DNA of 64,000 bases from Bradyrhizobium sp. cir1 (GCF_014198245.1 NZ_JACIHE010000027.1:1-64000); one strand, 5' to 3'. Positions 18,574-26,702 are shown, numbered from the stretch's first letter. Notes: generated by a model not told the origin, from the sequence alone. Numbers and translations: made by a program.

Positions 18574-19335
18574 TTATTTCGGCTTGCCCCAAGGACCAGC
18601 TGGAGGACCAGCTGGAGCGCCGCCCGGCGGCACGCCTGAACCGGAGGAGGCCTCCGGTGGCACCGGCGGCGGCTCGGCGCCCCTCGGCGGAGGCCGTCGG
18701 TCGGTCGGGAAGCCGAGCCCGCGCAGATAGATCAGCACCTCGGCCTCGAGCAACTCGTCCGGCGACATCGGCAGCTTTCGCCGCGCGGCATCGCCCCGCG
18801 AGAACAGCGAGGCCACGCCATGCGCCATCGACCAGATGTGCAGCGCCATCATCATCGCCGGCGGCCGCGGCGTGCCGGGCGGGGCCAGCGCGGCAAGCCG
18901 CTCGGCCGCGGCGCGGATGATGTTGAAGGCGCGTTCGCTGGCGGCCTGCAGCGCCGGATTGGCATCGACCGGCAGGCCCGATTCGAACATCGCGTTGTAG
19001 AAGGCCGGCTCCTCGCGGGCGAAGGCGAGATAGGCCTTGCCGACGCGCTCGAACGCGGTGACCGTATCGGGCCGGCCGTCGTCCCAGGCCGCGGTCAGCC
19101 GCGCCTCGAACTGCTCGAAGCCGCGCTGGGCGATCGAGGACAGCAGCTCGTCGCGATCGCGGAAATGCCGGTAGGGCGCCGCCGCACTGACGCCGGCCAT
19201 GCGCGCGGCGTCGGCGAAAGTGAAGCCGGCCGCCCCCTTCTCGGCGATCAGCCCGAGGGCGGCCTGCAACAGGGCTTCCTTCAGATTGCCGTGGTGATAG
19301 CCGCGCTCGGCGCGGCGCTCCTTGCGCCAGCTCAT
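18574..19335 (-). CDS. TetR-family transcriptional regulator with proline-rich tail
   Basis: The 253 aa repressor has an N-terminal helix-turn-helix domain (about residues 12-60, with GFTFADAARMAGVSAAAPYRHF). A ligand-binding domain of the WHG type follows (about 85-200, FAREEPAFYNAMFESGLP). The final ~40 residues are Pro/Gly/Ala-rich, which is unusual for TetR. A 19-bp palindrome overlaps its own start codon, and a close copy sits in front of the downstream DUF2852 gene, so it probably represses both. The inducer is unknown. Confidence 0.92.
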   Translation of the reverse strand: MSWRKERRAERGYHHGNLKEALLQAALGLIAEKGAAGFTFADAARMAGVSAAAPYRHFRDRDELLSSIAQRGFEQFEARLTAAWDDGRPDTVTAFERVGKAYLAFAREEPAFYNAMFESGLPVDANPALQAASERAFNIIRAAAERLAALAPPGTPRPPAMMMALHIWSMAHGVASLFSRGDAARRKLPMSPDELLEAEVLIYLRGLGFPTDRRPPPRGAEPPPVPPEASSGSGVPPGGAPAGPPAGPWGKPK

Positions 19336-19352
19336 GTGAACGGCTTTTACAT
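19334..19352. promoter_or_regulatory. Predicted TetR operator over the tetR start
   Basis: ATGTGAACGGCTTTTACAT overlaps the tetR start codon. It matches the palindrome at 18488-18506 in 14 of 19 positions and has the same length and ends. The flanking CTC/GAG extend the symmetry outward. Confidence 0.5.
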
Positions 19353-19411
19353 GAGCCGGGCGTGAAGGTCACTAGCGGGAATCGCGCGTGATTAACCCCG
19401 TATTCTCCGCA

Positions 19412-19512
19412 GTCATTCCGGGGCGGCTCAAAGAGCCGAACCATGGTGCGCGCTTGCGCACCTGAGAATCTCGAGATTCCGGGTTCGATGCTTCGCATCG
19501 CCCCGGAATGAC
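19412..19512. repeat. Palindromic intergenic repeat, 14-bp perfect arms
   Basis: GTCATTCCGGGGCG (19412-19425) and its exact reverse complement (19499-19512) bracket a segment with further small palindromes (GGTGCGCGCTTGCGCACC, GAATCTCGAGATTC, CGATGCTTCGCATCG). A typical Bradyrhizobium intergenic element, related to the one at 25000-25041. Confidence 0.75.
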
Positions 19513-19534
19513 GGCCAACTTACTACCGCCAAGG

Positions 19535-19900
19535 CTACATCTGCGGAATCGCCAGCACGGGCATGACCTCGATCGCCTCGCCCGGGAAGATCGCAAAATG
19601 CGGATGGTTCTCGAACAGCTTTGCAGCATCCTCCTGCGAGGCGGCCCGCACCACCGTGAAGCCGGTCAGCGCGTTGCTGATCTCGGTGATGCCGCTTCCG
19701 TCGATCCTGCGGGTCTTGCCGAGCGGGCCCCCCATCTCGACGATGACGTCCTTGTGCTTCTCGACCCAGCCGTGCCAGGCGGCCATGCCCTCGCGCTCCT
19801 TCGCCTTGCGCTCGGCCTCGGGAAGCGCGCGCCAGGCCGCCATTTTGGACCCGCTCATGCTGCCGAGATAGACGGCGAGAAATTTGTGTTCGGCGCTCAT
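19535..19900 (-). CDS. YCII-related protein
   Basis: The 121 aa protein begins MSAEHKFLAVYLGSMSGSKM and has the alpha/beta dimeric barrel pattern of YCII-related proteins: the segment EMGGPLGKTRRIDGSG, and the late FTVVRAASQEDAAKLFENHPHF in which a His-Pro pair marks the presumed pocket. Function is unknown; relatives are often partners of ECF sigma factors. It follows another YCII protein by 51 bases on the same strand, so the two and the NTF2-like gene probably form an operon. Confidence 0.8.
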   Translation of the reverse strand: MSAEHKFLAVYLGSMSGSKMAAWRALPEAERKAKEREGMAAWHGWVEKHKDVIVEMGGPLGKTRRIDGSGITEISNALTGFTVVRAASQEDAAKLFENHPHFAIFPGEAIEVMPVLAIPQM

Positions 19901-19951
19901 GGATATCTTCTCCGGTTGATTGATTGGAAAATCGGATGGCGGCAGTCTCGT

Positions 19952-20356
19952 CTACGTCTTGAGGCCGTCGAAGCCGGCGGCGGCCGCCTGCACCTCCGGC
20001 GGAAAGTCGCTCATCTCCTGCACCTGGCGGATCTCGATGATCTCGTTCGGCGAGGCCGGGCACTTCTTGGCCCACGCGATCGCCTCGGCGCGCGAGGCAA
20101 CCTCGATCATCCAGTAGCCGCCCAGAACTTCCTTGGCCTCCGCGAAGGGACCGTCGGTCACAACAGGCTTGCCGGTCGCGAACGACACGCGCGCGCCCAT
20201 CGAGGGCGGATGCAGGCCGTCCAGCGTGATCAGCACGCCGGCATCCTTCAGCGCCTCGTTGTAGCGCATCATCGCGGCGACGCGCTCGGGATCGAGTTGG
20301 ACATCCGCCGGCGCGCTCTCGTAGCCGAGCGGGATCATCAGCATCATGAATCGCAT
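19952..20356 (-). CDS. DGPF/YCII-related protein
   Basis: The 134 aa protein starts MRFMMLMIPLGYESAPADVQ and carries VVTDGPFAEAKEVLGGYWMIEVAS, the DGPF signature that names this YCII subgroup, followed by ASRAEAIAWAKKCP. DGPF proteins are the usual genomic partners of ECF42 sigma factors; one such sigma factor lies 5 kb away at 25051. The start at 20356 was preferred over the longer frame (to 20416), as it gives the normal family N terminus. Confidence 0.85.
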   Translation of the reverse strand: MRFMMLMIPLGYESAPADVQLDPERVAAMMRYNEALKDAGVLITLDGLHPPSMGARVSFATGKPVVTDGPFAEAKEVLGGYWMIEVASRAEAIAWAKKCPASPNEIIEIRQVQEMSDFPPEVQAAAAGFDGLKT

Positions 20357-20480
20357 GGTGTTCCCTACTTTCACTGTCGGGAGAGCAGCGGCGGAGCCGC
20401 CTGCTCTCACCTCCAAGACGAGCGAGATCCTACGGAACCGACAAGGCGACGAAAATTATTCGCAAGGTTATTGCGCGGCG

Positions 20481-20846
20481 CTAGCGCGGCTGCGGCAGGA
20501 AACGGCCGTCCTGCCGGGCGGCGCCGAAATAGACCTCGATGCGCCGGACCTTGCCGGCGGCGAAGGTGAAGAACTCGGTGTTGCGAAAGCTCCTGCCATC
20601 CGTTGCCAGGCAGCAATAGGTGACAAAGGCCTCATCGCCCCGGACGAAAATCCGCTCGATGTCATGCCGCGCGATCCAGCCGCTGTCCCGCCAGCAGCGT
20701 TCGAAATAGGCCGCCTTGTCGAGGTCGTCGTCGAACGGACTGGTGAAGCGGAAGTCGTCGGCGAGCGCGTCGCTCACCCGCTGCCGGTCATTGGCGAGAT
20801 AGGCGGCAAACAGGTTCCGGATCACGCGCTCATGGTCATCAGGCAT
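20481..20846 (-). CDS. NTF2-like / SnoaL-like domain protein
   Basis: The 121 aa protein starts MPDDHERVIRNLFAAYLAND and shows the cone-shaped NTF2-like fold pattern: helix, then FRFTSPFDDDLDKAAYFERCW, then strands ending EFFTFAAGKVRRIEVYFGA. Such small proteins bind or turn over small hydrophobic ligands; no specific role is visible. The start is supported by GGAGAG upstream. It is 124 bp upstream of the DGPF gene in the same direction and divergent from the SDR gene at 21046. Confidence 0.8.
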   Translation of the reverse strand: MPDDHERVIRNLFAAYLANDRQRVSDALADDFRFTSPFDDDLDKAAYFERCWRDSGWIARHDIERIFVRGDEAFVTYCCLATDGRSFRNTEFFTFAAGKVRRIEVYFGAARQDGRFLPQPR

Positions 20847-21045
20847 CGATCTCTCCGTGGCAAGCATCCCTGTGGAAGACGATTGACGACCGCCCGCGCC
20901 GACAACGCACACGGGCTGAAGAAGCGGCCGCCTCAGGGTGACGGAGATAGGCTGTCGAGCGCCCTTCTTGCCGGAACGAAAGCGAAGTAAAAGGCGCTGG
21001 CCGCACGTAGCGGCTTCCGTTTCCGCCAGAAGGACAGACCAGCCC

Positions 21046-21834
21046 ATGCCGCAGCCCCCGCAAAAAGTCGCCCTCGTCACCGGAGCCGCGCGCGGCATCG
21101 GGCTTGCGACCGCGAAGAAGTTCCTGGGCGAGGGCTGGCGCGTGGCGCTGCTCGACATCGAGGGCGAGTTGCTCGGCCGCGCCGTTGCGGAGATCGGCCA
21201 AAGCGAGGCGACGCTGGCACTGACCTGCGACGTCTCGGACGGTACCGCGGTCGCCGCCGCGATGACGGCGGTCGAGCGGCGCTTCGGCCGGCTGGACGCG
21301 CTGGTCAACAATGCCGGCATCGCCGTGTTCGCGCCGCTGATGGAGACGTCGGATGCCGACTGGCGCCGCGTGCTCGAGGTCAACCTCACCGGCCCGTTCC
21401 TCTGCACCAAGGCCGCCGTGCCCCTGATGCGCGACAGCGATGGCGGCGCCATCGTCAACATCACCTCGATCTCGGCGGTGCGCGCCTCGACGCTGCGCTC
21501 GGCCTACGGCACCAGCAAGGCCGGCCTTGCCCATCTGACGAAACAGCTGGCGGTCGAGCTCGCCTCGCAGAACATCCGCGTCAACGCGGTCGCGCCCGGA
21601 CCGGTCGACACCGCGATGGCCAAGCAGGTGCATACAAAGGAGATCCGCGCCGATTATCACGACGCCATTCCGCTCAACCGCTACGGCCTGGAGGAGGAGC
21701 TCGCCGAAGCGATCTATTTCCTGTGCTCAGGCAAGGCGAGCTACATCACCGGCCAAATTTTGGCCGTCGATGGCGGCTTCGATGCGGCCGGCATCGGCCT
21801 GCCGACGCTGCGCGGGCAAAGGCGAAACGGGTAG
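21046..21834 (+). CDS. Short-chain dehydrogenase/reductase
   Basis: NAD(P)-dependent oxidoreductase of 262 aa with the classical SDR features: the TGAARGIG cofactor loop (about residues 12-19), NNAG (about 87-90), the catalytic Ser in ITSISAV and YGTSK (Tyr-x-x-x-Lys), and a C-terminal ITGQILAVDGGFDA. The substrate is unknown; the ending resembles glucose/3-oxoacyl-type SDRs. It starts at ATG 21046. It is followed by a palindromic repeat and stands alone on its strand. Confidence 0.92.
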   Translation: MPQPPQKVALVTGAARGIGLATAKKFLGEGWRVALLDIEGELLGRAVAEIGQSEATLALTCDVSDGTAVAAAMTAVERRFGRLDALVNNAGIAVFAPLMETSDADWRRVLEVNLTGPFLCTKAAVPLMRDSDGGAIVNITSISAVRASTLRSAYGTSKAGLAHLTKQLAVELASQNIRVNAVAPGPVDTAMAKQVHTKEIRADYHDAIPLNRYGLEEELAEAIYFLCSGKASYITGQILAVDGGFDAAGIGLPTLRGQRRNG

Positions 21835-21840
21835 AACCTT

Positions 21841-21974
21841 GTAGGGTGGGTTAGCACTGCGGCTGCGCGAAGCGCGGCCGCCGGGCGTAACCCACCTCTT
21901 TTCACGCGGCGAGAAAGATGGTGGGTTACGCAACGGACTGCGCTTCGCGCAGCCGTAGGGCTAACCCACCCTAC
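21841..21974. repeat. Nested palindromic repeat, 15-bp perfect outer arms
   Basis: GTAGGGTGGGTTAGC (21841-21855) and its reverse complement (21960-21974) enclose an inner pair GTAACCCACC / GGTGGGTTAC and copies of CTGCGCGAAGCGC / GCGCTTCGCGCAG. A composite intergenic repeat of a type widespread in Bradyrhizobium. Confidence 0.8.
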
Positions 21975-21998
21975 CAAACCGAATTCGCGGAGAGCGCC

Positions 21999-22436
21999 AT
22001 GCGACGCGTCATCCTCCTCACAGTCCTGTTGCTCGCATCCGCGCTCGCCGCCGCCACGCCCGCTGCCGCCGAAATCCGCATCATCCAGTCGCCGGGCGGA
22101 CAGGTCGGGCCGTTCCTCGATCTGTTCGAGAAGGTGCGCGCGAGCGGCGAGCGTGTGGTGATCGACGGTCCCTGCCTGTCCGCCTGCACGCTGGTGCTGA
22201 GCATCGTGCCGGGCGATCGCATCTGCGTCACGAGGCGCGCCGTGCTCGGCTTCCACGCCGCGCGTTCGATCGACGGGCGCGGGCGCATCTATGCCGAGCC
22301 GGAAGCATCCGAAGCGGTGCTTGCCGCCTATCCCGGGCCGGTGCGCGACTGGATCAGCCGCCGCGGCGGTCTCAGCTCGCGGTTACTGCTGCTGAAGGGG
22401 CGCGATCTCGCCGCAATCTATCCGCGCTGCCGGTGA
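21999..22436 (+). CDS. Periplasmic ClpP/crotonase-like small protein
   Basis: The 145 aa protein has a Sec signal peptide (about residues 1-24, MRRVILLTVLLLASALAAAT...). The segment VVIDGPCLSACTLVLSIVPGDRICVTRRAVLGFHAA resembles the periplasmic COG3904-like proteins with a ClpP/crotonase fold, in which the Ser in S-x-C follows a Gly-Pro-Cys. A nucleophile role for this Ser is possible but unproven. The start was placed at the signal peptide rather than in the repeat upstream. No operon partner. Confidence 0.6.
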   Translation: MRRVILLTVLLLASALAAATPAAAEIRIIQSPGGQVGPFLDLFEKVRASGERVVIDGPCLSACTLVLSIVPGDRICVTRRAVLGFHAARSIDGRGRIYAEPEASEAVLAAYPGPVRDWISRRGGLSSRLLLLKGRDLAAIYPRCR

Positions 22437-22707
22437 CGCGTGGGCGACGCTGGCGCCGTGTGACTGCGATCGGCCCACCACTGTGCGGCGATTAGGCAGT
22501 TCGGCACAATTTCCCGTCCGCGCCCCTCAAATCCGCTCAAGCGCTTTGCAATGGCTGCACAATTTACGCGGTTTGCAGCTTTTCGCCGCGGTCTATGATG
22601 AATTTGGCCAGACTGAGGCCGCGGCGGCGTCACAATCTCAGCAGTGGTCACAGACTAGAATGGTTTTGCCTTTTCAAGATTGCTCATTTTCAAGCGGGTC
22701 GCGCGTC
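22437..22707. other. Intergenic region, nothing clear
   Basis: 271 bp with no convincing gene or hairpin. The frame of the downstream protein stays open upstream to 22483, so a longer N terminus is not excluded. Confidence 0.4.
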
Positions 22708-23052
22708 ATGCAACCCATCGATTTTCGCTACCGCCTGTCGGATCAGGGACGGATCGTCCTCGGTCGACTGAGCTCCGAGGAAACCGTCGAGTTCGAATTG
22801 CTGTCGCGACGCGACCGCGAGGGCCTGATGGACCTCGCATCCGAGCTGCGGCTGCTCGAGCTCTATGTGAAATATGTCGGCTCGGACGCAGACGCCACGC
22901 TCGCGCCATCGCAACCCGAATGGCACGGCATCGCGCCGCCACGACGGGGGAGACCGACGCTCTCCCGCACCGCGCGACCGCGCAACTACATCGTCTCGAT
23001 GCTTGTCATCGCAAGTGTCAGCTTCACGCTCATCGCACTGCTCGTGAGCTGA
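22708..23052 (+). CDS. Hypothetical protein with C-terminal membrane helix
   Basis: 114 aa starting MQPIDFRYRLSDQGRIVLGR. The N-terminal two thirds are soluble and charged (SSEETVEFELLSRRDREGLMDL...), then a Pro/Arg-rich linker and a final membrane helix (about residues 92-113, YIVSMLVIASVSFTLIALLVS). The tail-anchored layout is clear, the function is not. An upstream in-frame ATG at 22660 is possible. No family recognised. Confidence 0.6.
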   Translation: MQPIDFRYRLSDQGRIVLGRLSSEETVEFELLSRRDREGLMDLASELRLLELYVKYVGSDADATLAPSQPEWHGIAPPRRGRPTLSRTARPRNYIVSMLVIASVSFTLIALLVS

Positions 23053-23100
23053 CGGGCAAGCGCGGCGGCGACATTGCGCCGGTCACACGCTTCGTCGGTT

Positions 23101-23193
23101 CTAGAAGAACCTCTGGATCATCTGCGCCAGTTCCATGCTCGCGCAGATGAGCATACCCCAGAGTGCAAAGTTGATCTGTAGCGCCGCTGCCAT
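23101..23193 (-). CDS. 30-aa small membrane protein
   Basis: ATG at 23193, TAG at 23101, with a strong Shine-Dalgarno AAGGGGAG ending 6 bases before the start. The protein begins MAAALQINFALWGMLICASM and is a single hydrophobic helix followed by ELAQMIQRFF. The strong ribosome site and one clean membrane helix argue that it is a real small protein. Function unknown. Confidence 0.6.
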   Translation of the reverse strand: MAAALQINFALWGMLICASMELAQMIQRFF

Positions 23194-23480
23194 CGGTCGC
23201 TCCCCTTCCAAGTCACGCCCATCCCAGTTTGTAGAATTTATGAATAAATGATTAGCGATTCTGACGCGCTGTTCACAGCCTATTATTGCGCCAGTTGTTG
23301 TGCGATGCGGGCCGCACCTCTCCACGAAGCGGCCGCACTGCTTTCGCAAAGTGATGTGAGAGCATGATTCCATATTCGGCCATGCCGGCCACATCGTTTC
23401 CCTTAAGTTCCATTTAACTGGCGCGATGCAATACTTCCCGAGCGGAATTTGCGTGTCGCGTACCGCTCCAAAGGCCCGGC

Positions 23481-23831
23481 ATGATGCGACACGGCTTCTT
23501 CTTGCTCACTTTTTGCGCAGCGCTCATGGGGTGCGCGGTCGCACCGGCGCAGGAGCGTCGTCCGATCGCGTGGGACGGCCTCGGCCGCAATCCGAACCGC
23601 ACTCACGTCACGAAGCAGCGCGCCGCCAGTCCCGCACTTGCGCAGGACAATCCCAATCAGGAGCGGGAAAGAGTGCTCGCCACCTTGCGTCCGTACTCCG
23701 AAGCGTGGTGGGCGGTCCATGACGAGATCGAAGCGGAGAACGACAAGCGGCTCGGCACCAAACTCGTGATCTGCCCCCGCTGCGTTCAGACCTCGCCGCC
23801 TGGCGAAGACGTGACCGGATCACTCCGGTGA
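23481..23831 (+). CDS. Small lipoprotein, hypothetical
   Basis: The 116 aa protein begins MMRHGFFLLTFCAALMGCAV: a short basic start, a hydrophobic core and a lipobox (LMGC, Cys18), so it is probably lipid-anchored. The rest is polar, with a late C-P-R-C pair (VICPRCVQTSPP) that could bind a metal or form a disulfide. Either of two adjacent ATG codons may be used. No family recognised. Confidence 0.55.
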   Translation: MMRHGFFLLTFCAALMGCAVAPAQERRPIAWDGLGRNPNRTHVTKQRAASPALAQDNPNQERERVLATLRPYSEAWWAVHDEIEAENDKRLGTKLVICPRCVQTSPPGEDVTGSLR

Positions 23832-23936
23832 GGGGCGCATAGGCCGGTCGCGTATGACGTGCCCGGCCTGGGCGCGTCCCTCACCTGCAATCATCGAGAG
23901 AGGCGCGCCCGCCGGTATTTCAGCTGATCGTGCCTG

Positions 23937-24350
23937 TCACATTCCCTCTGCGGGGCAGTTCACCATCCAGGGAATGCCGAACCTGTCGACGCACATGCCG
24001 AAGCCCTTGGCCCAGAAGGTCTTGCTGAAGCGCATGGTGACGGTGCCGCCGTCGGCAAGCGCGTTGAACTTGCGCTCGGCGTCCGCGACATCCGTGAACG
24101 TCAGCGAGACCGAAAAGCCCTGCGGCTTGTGAAAATGTTCGCCCGGCGCATCGGAGGCCATCAAGACGCTACCGTCGGGCAACGACATCCGCGCATGCAT
24201 GATCATCTTCTCGCGGCCGGGTGCAGCCGGCATGTCCGGCGGCGCTTCGGATGCTCGCATCATCGCGTCGATCTTGCCGCCGAGAACCTTGGCGTAATAG
24301 GTGAACGCTGCTTCGCAGGTGTCCTGATAGAACAGATAGGGATTGAGCAT
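23937..24350 (-). CDS. VOC-family (PhnB/glyoxalase-like) protein
   Basis: The 137 aa protein starts MLNPYLFYQDTCEAAFTYYA and has the PhnB/3-demethylubiquinone-methyltransferase-like VOC pattern: FYxDTCEAAFxYYAKVLGGKI, MIMHARMSLPDGSVLMASD, and the closing FGMCVDRFGIPWMVNCP. VOC proteins bind metals or small ligands; no reaction can be assigned. It is the last gene of the DGPF-ECF42-SRPBCC-VOC series, 35 bases after the SRPBCC gene. Confidence 0.88.
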   Translation of the reverse strand: MLNPYLFYQDTCEAAFTYYAKVLGGKIDAMMRASEAPPDMPAAPGREKMIMHARMSLPDGSVLMASDAPGEHFHKPQGFSVSLTFTDVADAERKFNALADGGTVTMRFSKTFWAKGFGMCVDRFGIPWMVNCPAEGM

Positions 24351-24385
24351 CGTTTCTCTCCTCTTCCTTCCTTGGGCAGTGAGGC

Positions 24386-24925
24386 TCATTGTTTCTCGGT
24401 GAGCTTCTTCAGGCTCGCAAGGCCGGCCTCGAAATCCTTGCCGATCATGCTGTCCATGTTGATGAAGACCTGCATCACCTTGGACAGGAACGGGGCCGGA
24501 CCGTACATCGCCCAGGTGACCAGAGTGGCATCGCCTTGCGGCACAAAGGTGAACTCGGCGGTGTTGTGGCCTTCGAAGGGCCGCTCGAAATCGAGCTTGA
24601 TGCGGAGCTTTGACGGCGCGCTCGCCTCGAGGATCTCCATATGGCCGGCGCCGACATTGTTGTTGCCGTCCCAGGCATAGGTCGCGCCCTTGCCTGCCGC
24701 AGTTCCGGCAAAGGTTCGCTTCATCGCGGGATCGCGGTTCTCGTAAGGTGACCAGGCGGTCCAACGGTGGAAATCGGCGACTTGTGGGTAGATCGCATCC
24801 GCCGGTGCCTTCAGGGCGAGGCTGCGCTCGACGCGGAAGGTGTCGGGTTTTGTCAACGCGAAGACAAGGACTCCGGCGATGCCGACGGCGAGAACGATGG
24901 CGATGATGGAAAGGGCTTTCAGCAT
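24386..24925 (-). CDS. SRPBCC-family protein with N-terminal membrane anchor
   Basis: 179 aa: a signal or anchor helix at residues 4-26 (ALSIIAIVLAVGIAGVLVFAL), then a START/Bet v 1-like ligand-binding domain (PADAIYPQVADFHRWTAWSPYENRDPAMKRTFAG ... GHMEILEASAPSKLRIKLDFERPFEGHNTAEFTF). Proteins of this polyketide-cyclase type bind hydrophobic ligands. It lies between the ECF sigma gene and the VOC gene on the same strand. The start at 24925 was chosen at the membrane helix. Confidence 0.85.
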   Translation of the reverse strand: MLKALSIIAIVLAVGIAGVLVFALTKPDTFRVERSLALKAPADAIYPQVADFHRWTAWSPYENRDPAMKRTFAGTAAGKGATYAWDGNNNVGAGHMEILEASAPSKLRIKLDFERPFEGHNTAEFTFVPQGDATLVTWAMYGPAPFLSKVMQVFINMDSMIGKDFEAGLASLKKLTEKQ

Positions 24926-24999
24926 GAATGGCTCCCTGGATACGGGAATAAGACGAACGGGAACGGCGGGGGCCGACAATTGATGGAAGGTTTTTTGAT

Positions 25000-25041
25000 C
25001 GTCACTCCGGGTCTGGTCCTTCGGACCATCCCGGAATGACG
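25000..25041. repeat. Palindrome between sigma factor and SRPBCC genes
   Basis: CGTCACTCCGGG..TGGTCC pairs with GGACCA..CCCGGAATGACG around a TTC loop, with three mismatches. It shares its ends with the 19412-19512 repeat. Ten bases after the sigma-factor stop, it may weaken transcription into the SRPBCC gene. Confidence 0.65.
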
Positions 25042-25050
25042 AGAATCGCA

Positions 25051-26337
25051 TCACTTCACCTTCGCGCTTTCCTTTGCCTTCGGCTGGCTATCCCGGATCA
25101 GCCGGTCGAGATGCATGCGGATGTGGGCGGCTTCCGCGGAGGTGTTGGCCAGCGCGATGGCGCGGTCGAAGGCGACGCGCGCTTCGTCATTGCGGCCGAG
25201 CTGCATCAGGAAGGCGCCGCGCACGCCGTAGAAATTGAAGTAATTGGCGAGCTTCGGTGCCAGCGGCTCGATCAGGTCGAGCGCGGCCTGCGGCCCGCGC
25301 ACCTTGGAGACCGCGACGGCGCGGTTGAGCGTCACCACCGGCGAAGGCTGCGCCAGCTCGAGCGCGCCGTAGAGCAGGTCGATCTGGGCCCAGTCGGTCT
25401 CCTCCGGCGTCGACGCACGCGCATGCAGCGCGGCGATCGCGGCCTGGATCTGGTACGGCCCGCTGCGGCGATGGCGCATCGCCTTGTCGATCAGCGCGAG
25501 CCCCTCCGCGATCATGGTGCCGTTCCACAGCGAGCGGTCCTGGTCGTCCAGCAGGATCAGCGAGCCGTCCGCGGCAAAGCGCGCGGCGCTGCGTGCATGC
25601 TGCAACAGGATGAGCGCAGTGAGCCCCATGATTTCAGGCTCGCTCGGGAATAGCCGCAGCAGCAACCGCGCCAGGCGGATCGCCTCCTCGCACAGCGGTG
25701 TGCGGATCGCCGCGGTGTCGCCACTCGCCGAATAGCCCTCGTTGAAGATCAGGTAGATCATCGCTGCGACGCCAGCGAGCCGCTCGGAGCGCTCGATTGC
25801 GCCCGGCGTCTCGAACGGCGTCGCCGCCTCAGCGACCTTCGCCTTGGCGCGCGTGATGCGCTGCTCCATCGCCGCCTCCGAGACCAGGAAGGCGCGGGCG
25901 ATCTGCTTCACGGTGAGGCCCGAGACGATGCGCAAGGCCAGCGCGATCTGCTGCGTCGCCGGCAGCTGCGGATGGCAGCAGATGAACATCAGCCGCAGGA
26001 TGTCGTCGCGATAATGCGAGCCGTCGAGCCGTTCGGCGAGCGCGCCCTCGGCGTCGTCGAGGTCGGAGATCGCCTGGTCGTCCTCGGGCAGCGGCTGCTG
26101 CTTGCGGGTCCGGCGCACCTCGTCGATCGCGACGTTGCGGCCGACCATGATCAGCCAGGCGGCGGGATCGCGCGGCGGCCCGTTCTGCGGCCAGGTTTTC
26201 AGCGCACGCAGGCAGGCGTTCTGGAAGGCTTCTTCGGCGGTGTCGAGATCGCGGAAATAGCGCAGCAGCGCGCCCACCGCCTGGGGTCGCGCCGAGGTCA
26301 GCGCAGTCTCGATCCAGGCGGTTTCGGTCTCGCTCAC
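25051..26337 (-). CDS. ECF42-type RNA polymerase sigma factor with C-terminal TPR-like extension
   Basis: 428 aa, twice the length of a simple ECF sigma factor. Region 2 lies at about residues 20-75 (AEEAFQNACLRALKTWP, DPAAWLIMVGRNVAIDEVRR), region 4 at about 115-165 (LTVKQIARAFLVSEAAMEQRITRAK). A long C-terminal helical extension (about 190-420) contains IYLIFNEGYSASGD and the RSGPYQIQAAIAALHA segment typical of ECF42 (DUF6596). No anti-sigma factor is adjacent; in this group the extension itself is thought to regulate. It starts with GTG overlapping the DGPF gene stop by 4 bases (GTGA), which shows translational coupling. Confidence 0.93.
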   Translation of the reverse strand: MSETETAWIETALTSARPQAVGALLRYFRDLDTAEEAFQNACLRALKTWPQNGPPRDPAAWLIMVGRNVAIDEVRRTRKQQPLPEDDQAISDLDDAEGALAERLDGSHYRDDILRLMFICCHPQLPATQQIALALRIVSGLTVKQIARAFLVSEAAMEQRITRAKAKVAEAATPFETPGAIERSERLAGVAAMIYLIFNEGYSASGDTAAIRTPLCEEAIRLARLLLRLFPSEPEIMGLTALILLQHARSAARFAADGSLILLDDQDRSLWNGTMIAEGLALIDKAMRHRRSGPYQIQAAIAALHARASTPEETDWAQIDLLYGALELAQPSPVVTLNRAVAVSKVRGPQAALDLIEPLAPKLANYFNFYGVRGAFLMQLGRNDEARVAFDRAIALANTSAEAAHIRMHLDRLIRDSQPKAKESAKVK

Positions 26338-26702
26338 GTCAGGTTTCCTCCGGGCCGGAACACGCCGACGGGACGCACCTCATAGGCGCCGCCGGGGTTG
26401 GCCGCGCCCAGCTCGCGCGCGACGTCAAGCGCGTCGTCGAGGTTCTTGCAATCGACGATGTAGAAGCCGAGCAATTGCTCCTTGGTCTCGGCATAGGGAC
26501 CGTCGAGCACGAGCGGAGGGTCCTCCTTGCGCAGGGTCGCCGCCGCCGTGGTCGGCAGCAGCCTCGCCACCGGCCCGAGCCGCCCCTGCCGGGTGAGCTT
26601 GTCCTGCACCACGGCGAGCTTCTTCATCACGGCCTCGTCCTGCTCCTTGCTCCAGGAGCCGACGAAGTCCTCATCGTGATAGCAAAGAATCGCATAAAGC
26701 AT
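26334..26702 (-). CDS. DGPF/YCII-domain protein, partner of ECF42
   Basis: 122 aa, starting MLYAILCYHDEDFVGSWSKE. It has LVLDGPYAETKEQLLGFYIVDCKNLDDALDVARELG, the DGPF-type signature (here Asp-Gly-Pro-Tyr), and a C-terminal GGAYEVRPVGVF. DGPF proteins are the conserved neighbours of ECF42 sigma factors and are probable targets or sensors. The stop codon overlaps the GTG of the sigma factor. It is the first gene of the operon 26702-23937. The start at 26702 matches the family; the longer frame does not. Confidence 0.9.
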   Translation of the reverse strand: MLYAILCYHDEDFVGSWSKEQDEAVMKKLAVVQDKLTRQGRLGPVARLLPTTAAATLRKEDPPLVLDGPYAETKEQLLGFYIVDCKNLDDALDVARELGAANPGGAYEVRPVGVFRPGGNLT

